Positions 34,392-43,546 of a stretch of 64,000 nt of DNA are shown here, piece by piece (within the stretch, counting starts at the first letter, position 1; each line of letters opens with the position of its first letter). The stretch is taken from the NCBI GenBank assembly GCA_021299735.1, contig JAJTEM010000008.1, positions 43,384-107,383 of the forward strand. Reading direction: 5' to 3'. Made by a program: the position numbers and the translations under genes. The notes under the pieces are model-generated. The model was given only the letters and a program-made list of their open reading frames with translations, was not told the DNA's origin and made no database searches. This stretch comes from Burkholderiales bacterium (lineage in GTDB: Bacteria; Pseudomonadota; Gammaproteobacteria; Burkholderiales; Burkholderiaceae_B).

Positions 34392-35219
34392 TCAACGTGC
34401 CCCAGCTTTCATTTTCCACACAAACCAGTCGGCCAAGGTGGCGGTGCGCACACTGCTTACGCTTTGGTCGGGCAATTCATCCAGTGCCTGCGCGGGGGTG
34501 CCCAGCCAGCTTAATTCACCTTTATTCAGAAACCCCACTCGGTCGCAACTGCTGGCTTCATCCATCAAATGCGTGGCAATAAAAATAGTGAGGCCTTCTG
34601 TTTCCTGCAAGGTTTTAAGGGTTTGCCACACAGTGTTTTTTGACGGCACATCCAGCGCGGTGGTCGGTTCGTCGAGTATGAGCACACCGGGTTTGTGCAC
34701 CATGGCGCGTGCAATGTCCACAAGCCGTTTTTGTCCACCAGAAAGGCTAACCACGGTGCGCTTCAACCAAGGCTGTATCGGGAATATGGTGTACAAGTGC
34801 GCAAGATTTGCCTTGGTTTGCGTTGTGTTCAAACCTTGCAAACCTGCGGCGAACAAAAGGTTTTCTTCAACCGTCATGAAGCGGTCGAGTGATACTGACT
34901 GGAAAACAAAGCCCAAATTTTTCCGAACCTGGTCGGCCGCCCTGCGGGTGCTGAAACCCAGCACAGAAATATCACCTTGGTCGGGCTTGATCAGTCCCGC
35001 GATCAAGCTGATTAGCGTGGTTTTACCTGCGCCGTTGGGGCCCAGTAAACCAAACATTTCGCCTGCATTCAGATCAAGATTGATGTTGCAAAGCGCACGG
35101 TGGTCTCCCCAACTGAAACAGAGGTTTTGTGCATGCAGTCGAATGGAGGTGTCGGTAAGGATGGAGTTCAAGAGCCTTGTTTGCTGAGGTGCAAGCTGTT
35201 GTGGTCGCTGCGATACCAT
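34392..35219 (-). CDS. ABC ATPase of the PQQ-dependent alcohol dehydrogenase system
   Basis: A 275-residue ATPase with Walker A LLGPNGAGKTTL, signature SLSGGQKRLVDIARAM (less common than LSGGQ-QR) and Walker B GVLILDEPTTALD followed by FIATHLMDEA. It matches the ATPase family reported only near PQQ-dependent alcohol dehydrogenases. Its start overlaps pqqE by 52 bp, so it is translationally coupled to the pqq genes. A later start is possible, as the first 25 residues are unconserved. Confidence 0.83.
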   Translation of the reverse strand: MVSQRPQQLAPQQTRLLNSILTDTSIRLHAQNLCFSWGDHRALCNINLDLNAGEMFGLLGPNGAGKTTLISLIAGLIKPDQGDISVLGFSTRRAADQVRKNLGFVFQSVSLDRFMTVEENLLFAAGLQGLNTTQTKANLAHLYTIFPIQPWLKRTVVSLSGGQKRLVDIARAMVHKPGVLILDEPTTALDVPSKNTVWQTLKTLQETEGLTIFIATHLMDEASSCDRVGFLNKGELSWLGTPAQALDELPDQSVSSVRTATLADWFVWKMKAGAR

Positions 35220-36364
35220 ACCACGGGCACCTCCGCAGTATTGGCCAAGGCTTGTTGTTCGGGCTTCTGCACTTTCAGGTAATCATCGGGGTTGTCGCGC
35301 CTTTGCGCTGCATCAACGAATGCAATTACTTTTTCATGTGCGGGCGATTTGTGGCACACCGGGTCGGCTTGCGTGGCGTCGCCTGTGATCAGGTAGGCTT
35401 GGCATCGGCAGCCGCCGTAATCCTTCGCTTTGTCCGGGCAGGTGCGGCAGGGGTCTTTCATCCACGCGTCACCACGGTAGCGGGTAAATCCATCGCTTTC
35501 GTACCAAATGTGTTCAACCGTGCTGGTTTTCACATTTGGAAATTCAAAGCCGGGCAGCATGCGGGCGGCCTGGCAGGGCAGGGCTGTGCCATCGGGACTA
35601 ATACTGAGAAACACATTGCCCCAACCGCTCATGCAGGGCTTGGGGTTTTTTTCAAAATAGTCGGGCACCACAAACAACAACTTCATGCTGTTGCCCAGTT
35701 TTTCACGCCATGCCGCCACACGCGCTTCTGCATGTTTCAATTGTTCATGGGTTGGAATCAGCGCCGCTTTGTTTTTAAAGGCCCAGCCGTAGTATTGGGT
35801 GTTGGCCAGTTCAAGATATTCAACGCCAAGCTTTACCGCAAGCTCGATGATTGAATCGATGTGATCCAGATTCAGCCTGTGTAGCACCACGTTCAGCACC
35901 ATGGGCCAACCAGCGGCTTTTACAGCAGTGGCAATTTCAAGCTTTTTGGCAAATGTTTTGGTGTCGCTGAGTGCATCATTTGCAGCCTGGGTGGCATCCT
36001 GAAAACTTACTTGAATGTGGTCAAGGCCAGCGGCTTTCAGGGCGTCCAGCCGCGCGGGTTTCAGGCCGATACCTGAGGTGATCAAGTTGGTGTAGTAGCC
36101 CAGTTCGTGGCCATAAGCCACCAATTCCTCGAGGTCTTCGCGCAGCAGCGGTTCACCTCCGGAAAAACCCAGCTGCACTGCACCCAGTGCACGTGCCTGT
36201 TTCATGGTTTCTTTCCATTCTGCGGTGCTTAGTTCATGGGTGTTGGTTTTGTAATCGACCGGGTTGTAGCAAAACACGCAGTGCAGCGGGCAGCGGTAGG
36301 TAAGCTCGGCCAGCAGCCACAGTGGACCAGTGGGGCGGGTGTTGGGTTGGTTTGTGGCGCTCAT
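35168..36364 (-). CDS. pqqE: PqqE, radical SAM enzyme of PQQ biosynthesis
   Basis: A 398-residue radical SAM protein that forms the Glu-Tyr carbon-carbon cross-link in PqqA bound to PqqD. The SAM cluster motif is LTYRCPLHCVFCYNP (CxxxCxxC). SPASM-domain cysteines for auxiliary clusters follow: KPCMSGWGN, ALPCQAARM, DPCRTCPDKAKDYGGCRCQA and DPVCHKSP. Its ATG overlaps the pqqD stop (ATGA). Confidence 0.95.
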   Translation of the reverse strand: MSATNQPNTRPTGPLWLLAELTYRCPLHCVFCYNPVDYKTNTHELSTAEWKETMKQARALGAVQLGFSGGEPLLREDLEELVAYGHELGYYTNLITSGIGLKPARLDALKAAGLDHIQVSFQDATQAANDALSDTKTFAKKLEIATAVKAAGWPMVLNVVLHRLNLDHIDSIIELAVKLGVEYLELANTQYYGWAFKNKAALIPTHEQLKHAEARVAAWREKLGNSMKLLFVVPDYFEKNPKPCMSGWGNVFLSISPDGTALPCQAARMLPGFEFPNVKTSTVEHIWYESDGFTRYRGDAWMKDPCRTCPDKAKDYGGCRCQAYLITGDATQADPVCHKSPAHEKVIAFVDAAQRRDNPDDYLKVQKPEQQALANTAEVPVVWYRSDHNSLHLSKQGS

Positions 36365-36642
36365 GCGTCCAGCCAGTTTCTGCGAGTGGCTTCTTCCAGC
36401 ATGCTGCGCACATCGGCATCCAGTCCGCTTGCGTTGAATTTCGCTTCCAGGGCAGCTACGATTTCGGCCACTGTGCGTGAGCCATCACAAAGCAGCAAAA
36501 TTTCACTGGCTGACTGGTTCAGTTTCACCATGCCTTCTGGGTACAGCAAGACATGGGTTTTTTGCGCTTCTTCATATTGAAGGCGAAAAAGGCGATTCAG
36601 TTTTGGGTGCTTTGGCATGGCTGCCTTAGTCTCGGTATTCAT
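36361..36642 (-). CDS. pqqD: PqqD, PqqA peptide chaperone
   Basis: A 93-residue RiPP recognition element that presents PqqA to PqqE. Typical sequence is [20 protein letters not shown] followed by [22 protein letters not shown] 36642 overlaps the pqqC stop by ATGA; the longer frame lies inside pqqC. Overlaps on both sides show strong coupling within pqqBCDE. Confidence 0.94.
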   Translation of the reverse strand: MNTETKAAMPKHPKLNRLFRLQYEEAQKTHVLLYPEGMVKLNQSASEILLLCDGSRTVAEIVAALEAKFNASGLDADVRSMLEEATRRNWLDA

Positions 36643-37364
36643 TGTTTTTTCTGTTTTGTTTTGACAGGTTTGTCTGGGTAGGCCAGCGCAATTGCATCGG
36701 ACATACTCCACAATACATCCAGTTTGAATTGAAGAATTTCAAGTGCGCGTTCCTGTTGCGCGCGGGTCTTGAAATAATTCAAGGTCACTTCCAGCCCATG
36801 CTCTACATCGCGCTGGGCAAGGCTGATTCGTGAGCGGAAATAATTCAAACCTTCGGATGCAACCCACTTGTAATCCTTAGGCCAATTGCTTAAGCGCTGC
36901 TTGTGAATTTCAGGGGCAAACATCTCGGTTAATGAGGAACACACCGCTTCCTGCCAGGGCGCACGGCGCGCGAAGTTCACATACGCATCCACAGCGAAGC
37001 GCACACCTGGCAACACCAGTTGTTGGCCCCACAGCACTTCCCGATCAATACCAACAGCTTCGCCCAGGCGGCTCCAGGCTTCAATGCCACCTGCATTGCC
37101 TTCCCAGCCATCGTGGTCAAGAATGCGCTGCACCCAACGGCGGCGGGTTTCACGGTCGTCGCAGTTGGCCATGACTGCGGCGTCTTTCTGCGGAATACAC
37201 ACCTGGTAGTAAAAGCGGTTGGCTACCCAACCCCGCAGTTGTTCTCGGCTTAGTTTTCCTTCTCGCATGGCCACGTTGAACGGGTGGTGAATGTGGTAGC
37301 GATCGCCTTTTGCGCGCAAGCGTGCCTCGAATTCCTTTTTGCTCCAGGCTTTGTTAACGTTCAT
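36639..37364 (-). CDS. pqqC: PqqC, pyrroloquinoline-quinone synthase
   Basis: A 241-residue all-helical cofactorless oxidase that catalyses the last step, oxidation and ring closure to PQQ. Recognisable blocks are [53 protein letters not shown] and [20 protein letters not shown]. Length is usual (about 240-250). ATG overlaps the pqqB stop. Confidence 0.95.
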   Translation of the reverse strand: MNVNKAWSKKEFEARLRAKGDRYHIHHPFNVAMREGKLSREQLRGWVANRFYYQVCIPQKDAAVMANCDDRETRRRWVQRILDHDGWEGNAGGIEAWSRLGEAVGIDREVLWGQQLVLPGVRFAVDAYVNFARRAPWQEAVCSSLTEMFAPEIHKQRLSNWPKDYKWVASEGLNYFRSRISLAQRDVEHGLEVTLNYFKTRAQQERALEILQFKLDVLWSMSDAIALAYPDKPVKTKQKKQ

Positions 37365-38293
37365 GCAAAAATCTCCATGCCATCAAAGGACACTTCGATT
37401 CCATTGTCAGCCAGAATTGCCCGCTCATCGCCATGCTCATACAAAATCGGATTCGTGTTGTTGATGTGAATCAGGATTTTGCGTTGAGTTTCAAACTGGC
37501 GAAGTTGACTGATCATGCCCGAGCCGCGTTGGCCCTGTTTGTCTGTTTGCGGCAGGTGGCCCATGTCGGCCGCCAGTTTTTGTGAAAATCCCTGTGTGAC
37601 CATTTCATCCTCGGTCCAGAAGGTGCCATCCACCATCAACACATCAGCTTGTTGCATGTAAGGGAGAATCTCTGGCGTAATTTCACCCAGTCCTGGTGCG
37701 TAAAAAACTTTTTTACCTGTCTTGGTGTCTTCAATTAGCAAACCAATATTATCGCCCCTGCGTTGCGCGTATCGGCTGGGGGAATATGGTGGTGCCTTGC
37801 TGATCAGCGGTATCGATTTGATCTTGATGCTGTCTAGCGGGCTGATGGTTAAGGGATCATCACATTCGGTGCACAACGGTGTCCATTTGACCCCGCAATA
37901 AAATCCCAAAGTGGGCACCAAGGGCAAGCCATTGGTGAGGTCTTCCCACACAGCTGGCGTGGTGAACAGACGCATTGGGGTTTTGCCTTCCCGCATCATC
38001 AACAAGCCTGTTGTGTGGTCAATTTGTGCGTCCATCAAAATAACGGCGGAAATGCCGGTGTCGCGGGCGCTTCGGTTGGGCTGCAATTCCGGAGTGTTTT
38101 TAATTTGCGTAAGAATATCGGGTGAAGCATTCACCAGTATCCAGTTGGCGGATCCGTCGGATATGGCGATCGACGACTGGGTGCGCGCGGTGTATCCCGG
38201 TGCCTTGGCCCGAACGGCCTGGCAGTTGTTGCAGTTGCAGTTCCACTGTGGGAACCCTCCGCCTGCTGCGGAACCCAGAACTTTTATTTTCAT
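37361..38293 (-). CDS. pqqB: PqqB, PQQ biosynthesis oxygenase (MBL fold)
   Basis: A 310-residue metallo-beta-lactamase-fold protein that hydroxylates the cross-linked peptide intermediate. The N-terminus [20 protein letters not shown] is diagnostic, as is the altered motif [19 protein letters not shown]. Cysteines NCNCNNC are present. It follows pqqA across an attenuator-like hairpin, so it is probably expressed less than pqqA. Confidence 0.95.
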   Translation of the reverse strand: MKIKVLGSAAGGGFPQWNCNCNNCQAVRAKAPGYTARTQSSIAISDGSANWILVNASPDILTQIKNTPELQPNRSARDTGISAVILMDAQIDHTTGLLMMREGKTPMRLFTTPAVWEDLTNGLPLVPTLGFYCGVKWTPLCTECDDPLTISPLDSIKIKSIPLISKAPPYSPSRYAQRRGDNIGLLIEDTKTGKKVFYAPGLGEITPEILPYMQQADVLMVDGTFWTEDEMVTQGFSQKLAADMGHLPQTDKQGQRGSGMISQLRQFETQRKILIHINNTNPILYEHGDERAILADNGIEVSFDGMEIFA

Positions 38294-38312
38294 GGTTGTT
38301 TTTTTCAGGGGT

Positions 38313-38347
38313 AAAAAAACCCCGTCAGCTTGAAAGGCTATCCGGGG
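38313..38347 (-). terminator. attenuator-like terminator between pqqA and pqqB
   Basis: On the minus strand CCCCG, a 18-nt partly paired loop, CGGGG and seven T residues form an intrinsic terminator 18 nt after the pqqA stop. Partial read-through would give excess pqqA message over pqqBCDE, as needed for a precursor peptide. Confidence 0.75.
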
Positions 38348-38364
38348 CTGTGCGAACCGTTAAA

Positions 38365-38439
38365 TCAACGGTTGGCGATGTACATGGTGATTTCGAAACC
38401 GAAACGCATGTCGACGAATGATGGTGTAGTCCACTGCAT
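38365..38439 (-). CDS. pqqA: PqqA, PQQ precursor peptide
   Basis: A 24-residue peptide that begins MQWTTPSFVDMRFGFEITMY and ends IANR. It carries the conserved E-x3-Y pair (Glu16, Tyr20) that is cross-linked to build PQQ. A strong ribosome site, AAAGGAGG, lies 7 bp before the ATG. It is too short for usual gene finding but is certain from sequence. It is first in pqqABCDE and is driven by a sigma-54 promoter 98 bp upstream. Confidence 0.97.
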   Translation of the reverse strand: MQWTTPSFVDMRFGFEITMYIANR

Positions 38440-38536
38440 GAAATATCCTCCTTTTGCTTTATTGAAATGCACCTGGGCACTGGCCTTGGGTGAAGAACCC
38501 GGCTCACGCCGGTTTAGTCGTCCTCATGGTTTAATT

Positions 38537-38553
38537 AGCAATTCCCGTGCCTT
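38537..38553 (-). promoter_or_regulatory. sigma-54 promoter of pqqA
   Basis: On the minus strand AAGGCACGGGAATTGCT has GG and GC separated by 10 nt and matches the consensus TGGCACG-N4-TTGC except for A in place of the first T. It lies 98 bp before pqqA. Confidence 0.75.
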
Positions 38554-38622
38554 GCGGGCTTGTCGTTCGCTGTTTTTGCAATGTGGAAAACTGGCGTGTA
38601 CTGGGGGGGGAAACATGCAAAC

Positions 38623-38639
38623 TGTTGCAGTTTGCAACA
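38623..38639. promoter_or_regulatory. activator palindrome upstream of pqqA
   Basis: TGTTGCA-GTT-TGCAACA is a perfect inverted repeat with 7-bp arms and 3-nt spacer. Its centre lies about 93 bp upstream of the -12 element of the pqqA sigma-54 promoter. The same arrangement recurs at 42863, 44460 and 54532. Confidence 0.7.
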
Positions 38640-38645
38640 CAATGC

Positions 38646-38675
38646 AAAAAGGCGCGAACCTTTTGAGTTCGCGCC
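38646..38675 (-). terminator. intrinsic terminator of the porin gene
   Basis: On the minus strand GGCGCGAAC, a 7-nt loop, GTTCGCGCC and then TTTTT form a strong rho-independent terminator 35 bp after the porin stop. A second inverted repeat (ATTAACGATT / AATCGTTAAT) overlaps the stop codon region. Confidence 0.85.
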
Positions 38676-38709
38676 TTGGGGATAATCGTTAATGGAGGGT
38701 GATTAACGA

Positions 38710-39996
38710 TTAGAAGAAAATGATTGCGCCAATTGCAACAGTGTTGGCTTCAGATTTTTGAAGGCCTGCACGGTGTGTGGTTTGCTCAGCCATGATGTAC
38801 TCGCCAACCAGTGTCAGGTTGGGCGTCAAAGAGTGGTAAACACCCAATGTTGTTGCTGTAGATTCATCGAGCACGGCACGACCTGGGCCTGCAGCAGTTT
38901 CGTTGGCTGCCAGGTCCAGCTTGCTCATACCGTGGTTGATACCAAACTTGGTGTCGCCAATTTTATAGGTTGCTTGCAGCAGATAACCATTTGAATCACG
39001 CTGTGCCTGGCTTGTTCCAGCCGCTGTGTTGGCTGAGGAAAAGCCATCAACGCTGGCAACGCCAGTTCCAAGGCCTTCACCTGTGAAACCCACCGCCATC
39101 AATTCAAGTGCACCGAAACCAACTTTACCGCCCAATTCGAAACCTGTCGTTTCGTAGGTGATGCGGTTGGTCTGGTCTTCATATTCCTGGTTCAAGAAGC
39201 TGCCCCAAACTTTGGCTTTGCCGAAGTCGTACATAGCCAAACCGTTGAAACCGGGCGATTTCGTTGTGCCACCCGTGGATACGCCACCCGCACCGCTTAA
39301 TGCGGCAACTGAATTGCCCACTGTGCGGCTTGGCTGGTAAACGCCCACAGACACGGTCAGCTCCTTGGCTGTCGGCAATGTGTAAGTAATTTGTGGCTTG
39401 AATTCCGCGTAGATGTAGCCGTTGCCAATCATACCTGTGGTGGTGTTGATGGCGCCGTTAAAGCCGCCACCTGTGCCCACGCCCAGCAAGGTCATGTCGT
39501 TCAAAATGGCTTGTTGCTGGAACAGGCCGATATCACGGCCCAACTTGATGGTACCCATTTGCTCATTGCCAAAGCTCAGCCAGATCTGGCGGGCATCGCC
39601 AACCGAATTGCCCACACCGCCAGCGACTGCCTGTGGAGGCAAACCACCACCAGCAGGTGCGATTACGAGACCACCTTCATTGGATGTGCCAGGGTGTACG
39701 CCCACGTTCGCTTTGATGTCGTAACCTTTCTGGCGCGAACTTGCTGTGAAATTGATGAAACCTGGCAACAAACCGTTTTGAATGGATGAAGCATCCTGAT
39801 TACCACCCACAGCGCCGCAGGTTGCAAGAACAGAAGCGTACCCCACCTGTGCATTGTCACAGCTGGTTTGTGTATAGAAGGCGTTGACAGAACCGGAAAC
39901 ACCCAAAGTCCAGTCACCAGCCTGAAAGTCGATCGCGTGTGCCGAAGTCCCCATTGCTGCCAATATGGAAGCTGCTATTAATTTTTTGCTGATCAT
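38710..39996 (-). CDS. Gram-negative porin (Burkholderiales type)
   Basis: A 428-residue outer-membrane porin. The signal peptide MISKKLIAASILAAMGTSAHA is followed by IDFQAGDWTLGVSGSVNAFY; internal ARQIWLSFGNEQMGTIKLGR is the typical porin strand/loop, and the chain ends in AIGAIIFF with terminal Phe. It has a sigma-54 promoter and lies between pqqA and the activator gene, so it is probably induced with alcohol oxidation and admits substrate or product. Confidence 0.88.
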   Translation of the reverse strand: MISKKLIAASILAAMGTSAHAIDFQAGDWTLGVSGSVNAFYTQTSCDNAQVGYASVLATCGAVGGNQDASSIQNGLLPGFINFTASSRQKGYDIKANVGVHPGTSNEGGLVIAPAGGGLPPQAVAGGVGNSVGDARQIWLSFGNEQMGTIKLGRDIGLFQQQAILNDMTLLGVGTGGGFNGAINTTTGMIGNGYIYAEFKPQITYTLPTAKELTVSVGVYQPSRTVGNSVAALSGAGGVSTGGTTKSPGFNGLAMYDFGKAKVWGSFLNQEYEDQTNRITYETTGFELGGKVGFGALELMAVGFTGEGLGTGVASVDGFSSANTAAGTSQAQRDSNGYLLQATYKIGDTKFGINHGMSKLDLAANETAAGPGRAVLDESTATTLGVYHSLTPNLTLVGEYIMAEQTTHRAGLQKSEANTVAIGAIIFF

Positions 39997-40094
39997 AAGA
40001 TCAACCCTCCAGTTTTAGTTTTAAAGGTTGTTGCTTGTTTGTTTTCTAATGCTCGCCAGCACACCGCAGAGTAGAACTGGCTTAAATGGGGTAG

Positions 40095-40111
40095 GGCAAA
40101 AGATGTGCCAG
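40095..40111 (-). promoter_or_regulatory. sigma-54 promoter of the porin gene
   Basis: On the minus strand CTGGCACATCTTTTGCC matches TGGCAC at -24 and TTGC at -12 with GG-N10-GC spacing. It is 99 bp before the porin start. The rest of the 350-bp gap holds the next operator half-site and the terminator of the activator gene. Confidence 0.8.
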
Positions 40112-40197
40112 TATTTAAGTTGTTGATATTTAAATAAAAAAGAAAAATGTGAGGGTTTTTCTGACAGGCTGAAGCATTGCAGTTTTGGTGCGTCAGT

Positions 40198-40214
40198 CGA
40201 TGCGCTTTGCAACA
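40198..40214. promoter_or_regulatory. partial activator site upstream of the porin gene
   Basis: CGATGCG-CTT-TGCAACA has one perfect arm (TGCAACA) and one weak arm (4 of 7). Its centre is about 110 bp upstream of the -12 element of the porin promoter, which is the spacing seen at the stronger sites. Confidence 0.4.
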
Positions 40215-40282
40215 GGATTGTGTGTGGTTGAAGCAGTTGAATGACGGAATTGTGACAACTGTTCAAGTGCTGTGTGCCAAAA

Positions 40283-40309
40283 AAAACCACCCAATTCTTG
40301 GGTGGTTTT
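40283..40309 (-). terminator. intrinsic terminator of the sigma-54 activator gene
   Basis: On the minus strand AAAACCACCCA and TGGGTGGTTTT pair around a short loop and run into T residues, 35 bp after the activator stop. It separates the activator transcript from the porin promoter. Confidence 0.85.
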
Positions 40310-40344
40310 CAGGGGGGGTACGGTACGTGATTTGCTGGCGTTTT

Positions 40345-42729
40345 TTATTTTGAATTCAAGCGCCGATAAATCGTGTTTCTGGAAATTCCCAACATTCTGG
40401 CTGCTGCGCTGACATTGCCACGGCAAGTTTCCAGCGCATCTTGAATGGCACGAGATTCAAGATCATCCAAATTAACAGGGTTGTCAGGCTGAGGCCGTGT
40501 CGCGGCTTGTCGTGATCCAGCGTAAGTCGGCATGCGCGCTTCATGCCCCCACTTCTCATGCACACTTATTGGCTCTGCACGTTCAACGGGCTTTGGTTGT
40601 TGGGCCCAGCTGTCAAATCGACCTTCCCTGAACCTGCTGAATGTTTGGTCAAGCCCACCGTTCTTGTGAGAATCGCTTCGCCGTTGATGCACCTGAACTT
40701 CAAACTGGGCGGGTTTGTTTTTTATTGGTAACACAGGCGCTGTGGCTTGAACCTGTAATGGGGGTGCTACCCTGGCCTTCACGGTAAAGTTGCTGCGCAC
40801 GCTGAACTGTGGCCGGGCATGAGCGGTTGGCGTTGCAGTGAATGTGTGTTGATTATGAGGCTCATCTGCTTGCGTTACTGCTGGTTCAGCATGCCCGGCT
40901 TTGCTGTCAAGTCTCAAGGCGCGCCATTCATCAAGGAAGTCATCGGGCAGGTGATCCCACTCAATGGTCTCGGCCTCGTCGGTCATTACACTGGCGGTTC
41001 TAAGAATATTGGTCAGTTGACGAATATTTCCAGGCCATGCATGCGTGGTGAATGCTTTCATCACTTCATTCGACACTCTGATTCGCGGATTGTGCGATTC
41101 ATTTTCAAGAATCCGCTGAATGATTTTTTGTAAATCGGTTCGCTCGCGCAATGCGGGAAGTCGCACCACCAAACCATGCAGCCTGTAATACAGGTCTTCG
41201 CGGAAAAGTCCCGCTGATATTTGGTCTCTCAGGTTGCGGTGGGTGGCGCATATTACCTGCAAATTCACCGGGATACTTTTTTGGCTGCCCAGTGGTGTAA
41301 CCACTCTTTCCTGCAAAACGCGCAACAAACGCGCCTGCAAGGAAATTGGCATATCACCAATTTCATCCAGAAACAGTGTGCCCCCGTTGGCTTGCAAAAT
41401 ACGACCTTGCGAGCCTTTCTTTTTTGCACCGGTGAATGCTCCATCCTCGTATCCAAACAACTCGGATTCAATCAAGGTTTCTGGAATGGATGCGCAGTTC
41501 ACTGCGACGAAAGGCTTGTCGTGCCGGGGTGAATCGTTGTGTATGGCCTGAGCAAGAATTTCTTTTCCGGTACCGGTTTCACCCAGAATCAGAATTGGAA
41601 TGTCTTTGTCGATGACCTTGCACACTTTTTCGATGATTTTGGCAACTTGAGGATCGCCAGTGTTCAGGTATTTCAGGCTTGAAAGATGGTGGCTTTTTTG
41701 ACAGCCCGTATTTACTTTTTGCGAGGCTGGCACTGGGTTGTGAACCACCGCAGCCTCGGAATTGTTTTTCACCAAACCAACGGAGTCAAAAATTCTGCCC
41801 CGGCCCACACTGCCCAAACTGGCCCGTGCGGTAACCTGATTGCCGTTGTGCAAGCAAAGAATTAATGGAATTGGATTGCAGGTGCGGTAGTGGTCGATCA
41901 AAGCCGACAAGGGCATACCGAACAGGGAACTGAAGGTGTGGCTTTTCAGGGCGTTGGCCGACATACCAAACTGAACCATGGCGGCACGGTTGGCAGCCAA
42001 AAACTTGCCCGCTGGCGAAAACGCGGCTGCGCCTTCCACCACGGAGCCCAGAAACTCGCCACGTTGGTGAAATTGAACAATGATGGCATCCTGGAACGAG
42101 CTATTGAACAAATGGTTTTCAATCATTTGCGCCGACATTCGTACCAAGCCCATGGTGTGGCGATGATAGCTGCGGTAATCGCCTGTTACATCGAGTACGC
42201 CGATTGCAACCCCGTTGGGATCGAATATTGGCGCTGCTGAGCAGGTCAGAAAACGGTTTATATCCAGAAAGTGATCCTGGCCGTGAACCACAGTGGGAAG
42301 CTCTTCGATCAGCGCGGTGCCTATCGCATTGGTGCCTTTGTGTTCTTCGCTCCAGGTAACACCTGGAGACAGCGCCACCTTTTGGGCTTTCACCAGAAAA
42401 TCATCGTCTCCAAGGGATTCGATAATGGTGCCGCTGGCATCGGTCAGCAACACCATGCTGTGCGTGTTGACCACCTGCTCATACAGGGTTTCCATGAAGG
42501 GAAGAGCGCACGACTTCAGGCGGTTGTTTTTCTCTACAAGTTCTTTCAATGCACTGCTGGGCGGCGGCGCCATTTCTACTTTCGAGGTGGTGTCCAAACC
42601 CGCTGCCGTTGACCGTTGGTGTGCCCGGCGAATGAACTCCAGGTGCCCTTCTGTACCCGGGTCAATCAGTTCAATTACTTGTGCGTTGGATGCGATGCTG
42701 CCAGCATCCCGATCGGATAAGAATGTCAT
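40345..42729 (-). CDS. sigma-54-dependent activator, AcoR-like (GAF / AAA+ / Fis)
   Basis: A 794-residue enhancer-binding protein. An N-terminal GAF-type sensor region (about 75-215, AcoR-like: EEHKGTNAIGTALIEELPTV) is followed by a PAS-like segment (235-290). The AAA+ domain has Walker A GETGTGKE (383-390), the sigma-54 loop DGAFTGA (429-435), Walker B FLDEIGDM and the R-fingers region. A basic/Pro-rich linker of about 150 residues (600-752) precedes the Fis HTH (753-794, NVSAAARMLGISRNTIYRRL). AcoR proteins are usually about 150 residues shorter. It sits in the middle of five sigma-54 promoters and probably controls them all in response to an alcohol or aldehyde. Confidence 0.9.
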   Translation of the reverse strand: MTFLSDRDAGSIASNAQVIELIDPGTEGHLEFIRRAHQRSTAAGLDTTSKVEMAPPPSSALKELVEKNNRLKSCALPFMETLYEQVVNTHSMVLLTDASGTIIESLGDDDFLVKAQKVALSPGVTWSEEHKGTNAIGTALIEELPTVVHGQDHFLDINRFLTCSAAPIFDPNGVAIGVLDVTGDYRSYHRHTMGLVRMSAQMIENHLFNSSFQDAIIVQFHQRGEFLGSVVEGAAAFSPAGKFLAANRAAMVQFGMSANALKSHTFSSLFGMPLSALIDHYRTCNPIPLILCLHNGNQVTARASLGSVGRGRIFDSVGLVKNNSEAAVVHNPVPASQKVNTGCQKSHHLSSLKYLNTGDPQVAKIIEKVCKVIDKDIPILILGETGTGKEILAQAIHNDSPRHDKPFVAVNCASIPETLIESELFGYEDGAFTGAKKKGSQGRILQANGGTLFLDEIGDMPISLQARLLRVLQERVVTPLGSQKSIPVNLQVICATHRNLRDQISAGLFREDLYYRLHGLVVRLPALRERTDLQKIIQRILENESHNPRIRVSNEVMKAFTTHAWPGNIRQLTNILRTASVMTDEAETIEWDHLPDDFLDEWRALRLDSKAGHAEPAVTQADEPHNQHTFTATPTAHARPQFSVRSNFTVKARVAPPLQVQATAPVLPIKNKPAQFEVQVHQRRSDSHKNGGLDQTFSRFREGRFDSWAQQPKPVERAEPISVHEKWGHEARMPTYAGSRQAATRPQPDNPVNLDDLESRAIQDALETCRGNVSAAARMLGISRNTIYRRLNSK

Positions 42730-42823
42730 CCATGTCTCCTGCTGTTCCTGTGCTGCGTTTTATAAGTATGTTTTATGGTGCAACTTGTCGCGCTGAGTAT
42801 TTTTTCTGATGTTTCAGTCGCAG

Positions 42824-42840
42824 TGTTTCCTGATGCAAGC
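42824..42840. promoter_or_regulatory. secondary activator site in the activator/cytochrome gap
   Basis: TGTTTCC-TGA-TGCAAGC matches the palindrome with two mismatches. With a further half-site at 42810 (TGTTTCA) and the strong site at 42863 it gives a cluster in the 320-bp divergent gap, near enough to the activator gene for autoregulation. Confidence 0.4.
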
Positions 42841-42862
42841 AATGTGCCAACTCAATCCAATG

Positions 42863-42879
42863 TGTTTCATATTGGAACA
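42863..42879. promoter_or_regulatory. activator palindrome upstream of the cytochrome c-550 gene
   Basis: TGTTTCA-TAT-TGGAACA has 7-bp arms pairing at 6 of 7 positions and a 3-nt spacer. Its centre is 130 bp upstream of the -12 element of the sigma-54 promoter at 42987. Confidence 0.6.
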
Positions 42880-42986
42880 GGGGTTGGTCTGTCGTGATAA
42901 AAAGTAGCACAGATCGACGAGTCGAGCCATAGAGTTCGCTGAATGTCACAATTGGTAAAACTAATTCACAAATTCGAATGAATAGG

Positions 42987-43003
42987 GTGGCATGGGGATT
43001 GCA
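42987..43003 (+). promoter_or_regulatory. sigma-54 promoter of the cytochrome c-550 gene
   Basis: GTGGCATGGGGATTGCA has GG-N10-GC spacing and TTGCA at -12. The predicted start lies near 43013, 36 nt before the ATG. Confidence 0.8.
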
Positions 43004-43048
43004 GTAGCTAACCCGTGTTGAATTATTCATGGAAATACAGGAGTTGTG

Positions 43049-43504
43049 ATGTTAGTTCGTAAAGCCTTTGTGGCAACCCTTTTTTCAATTGCTGCTTCAG
43101 TTGCAATTGCGCATGGCGATGTAACCCCCCAGGTTGTAGATGTATCCACGCTCAAGCCTTTGGGTGATGAAATGCTTGAGGCCAATCCCTACGCAGGGGA
43201 CAAGGAGGCTATTCGCGTGGGTAGCTCTGCCTACAACCAAAACTGTGCCCGTTGCCATGGCCTTGAAGCAATTAGCGGCGGTGTGTCGCCTGACTTGCGC
43301 AAGATGAACACCGAATGTGATTCTTTCGCCGGGAAAAAAGCCAAGGATCAATGCAAGGCTGAAATGGATGTTTACTTCCGCAACTCGGTGCTGGGCGGCA
43401 AGGTGCGTGGCGACCGTGTTTACATGCCTGCTTTTGCCGGAATTTTGAGCCAGGAAGCCATTTGGGCAATCAAGTCGTATGTTGAAACCCGCAAGTACGA
43501 ATAA
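43049..43504 (+). CDS. pedF: cytochrome c-550, PedF type
   Basis: A 151-residue periplasmic mono-heme cytochrome. Signal ATLFSIAASVAIAHG is followed by DVTPQVVDVSTLKPLGDEML and the heme site NCARCHGLEAISGG; Met ligand candidates lie in VYMPAFAG. The order of blocks fits the PedF family, which takes electrons from PQQ ethanol-type dehydrogenases. AGGAG precedes ATG 43049; GTG 43046 is also in frame. It is co-directional with the binding-protein gene 42 bp downstream. Confidence 0.87.
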   Translation: MLVRKAFVATLFSIAASVAIAHGDVTPQVVDVSTLKPLGDEMLEANPYAGDKEAIRVGSSAYNQNCARCHGLEAISGGVSPDLRKMNTECDSFAGKKAKDQCKAEMDVYFRNSVLGGKVRGDRVYMPAFAGILSQEAIWAIKSYVETRKYE

Positions 43505-43546
43505 ATAAAAGTGCACCCAAGGCACAGCAATGAGGAGACCTGATTT

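Noticed and set aside
34105..35187. Long open frame on the plus strand (360 codons)
   Set aside because: It lies antisense to the ABC ATPase and permease genes, which have full motif sets; its translation has no domain and odd composition.
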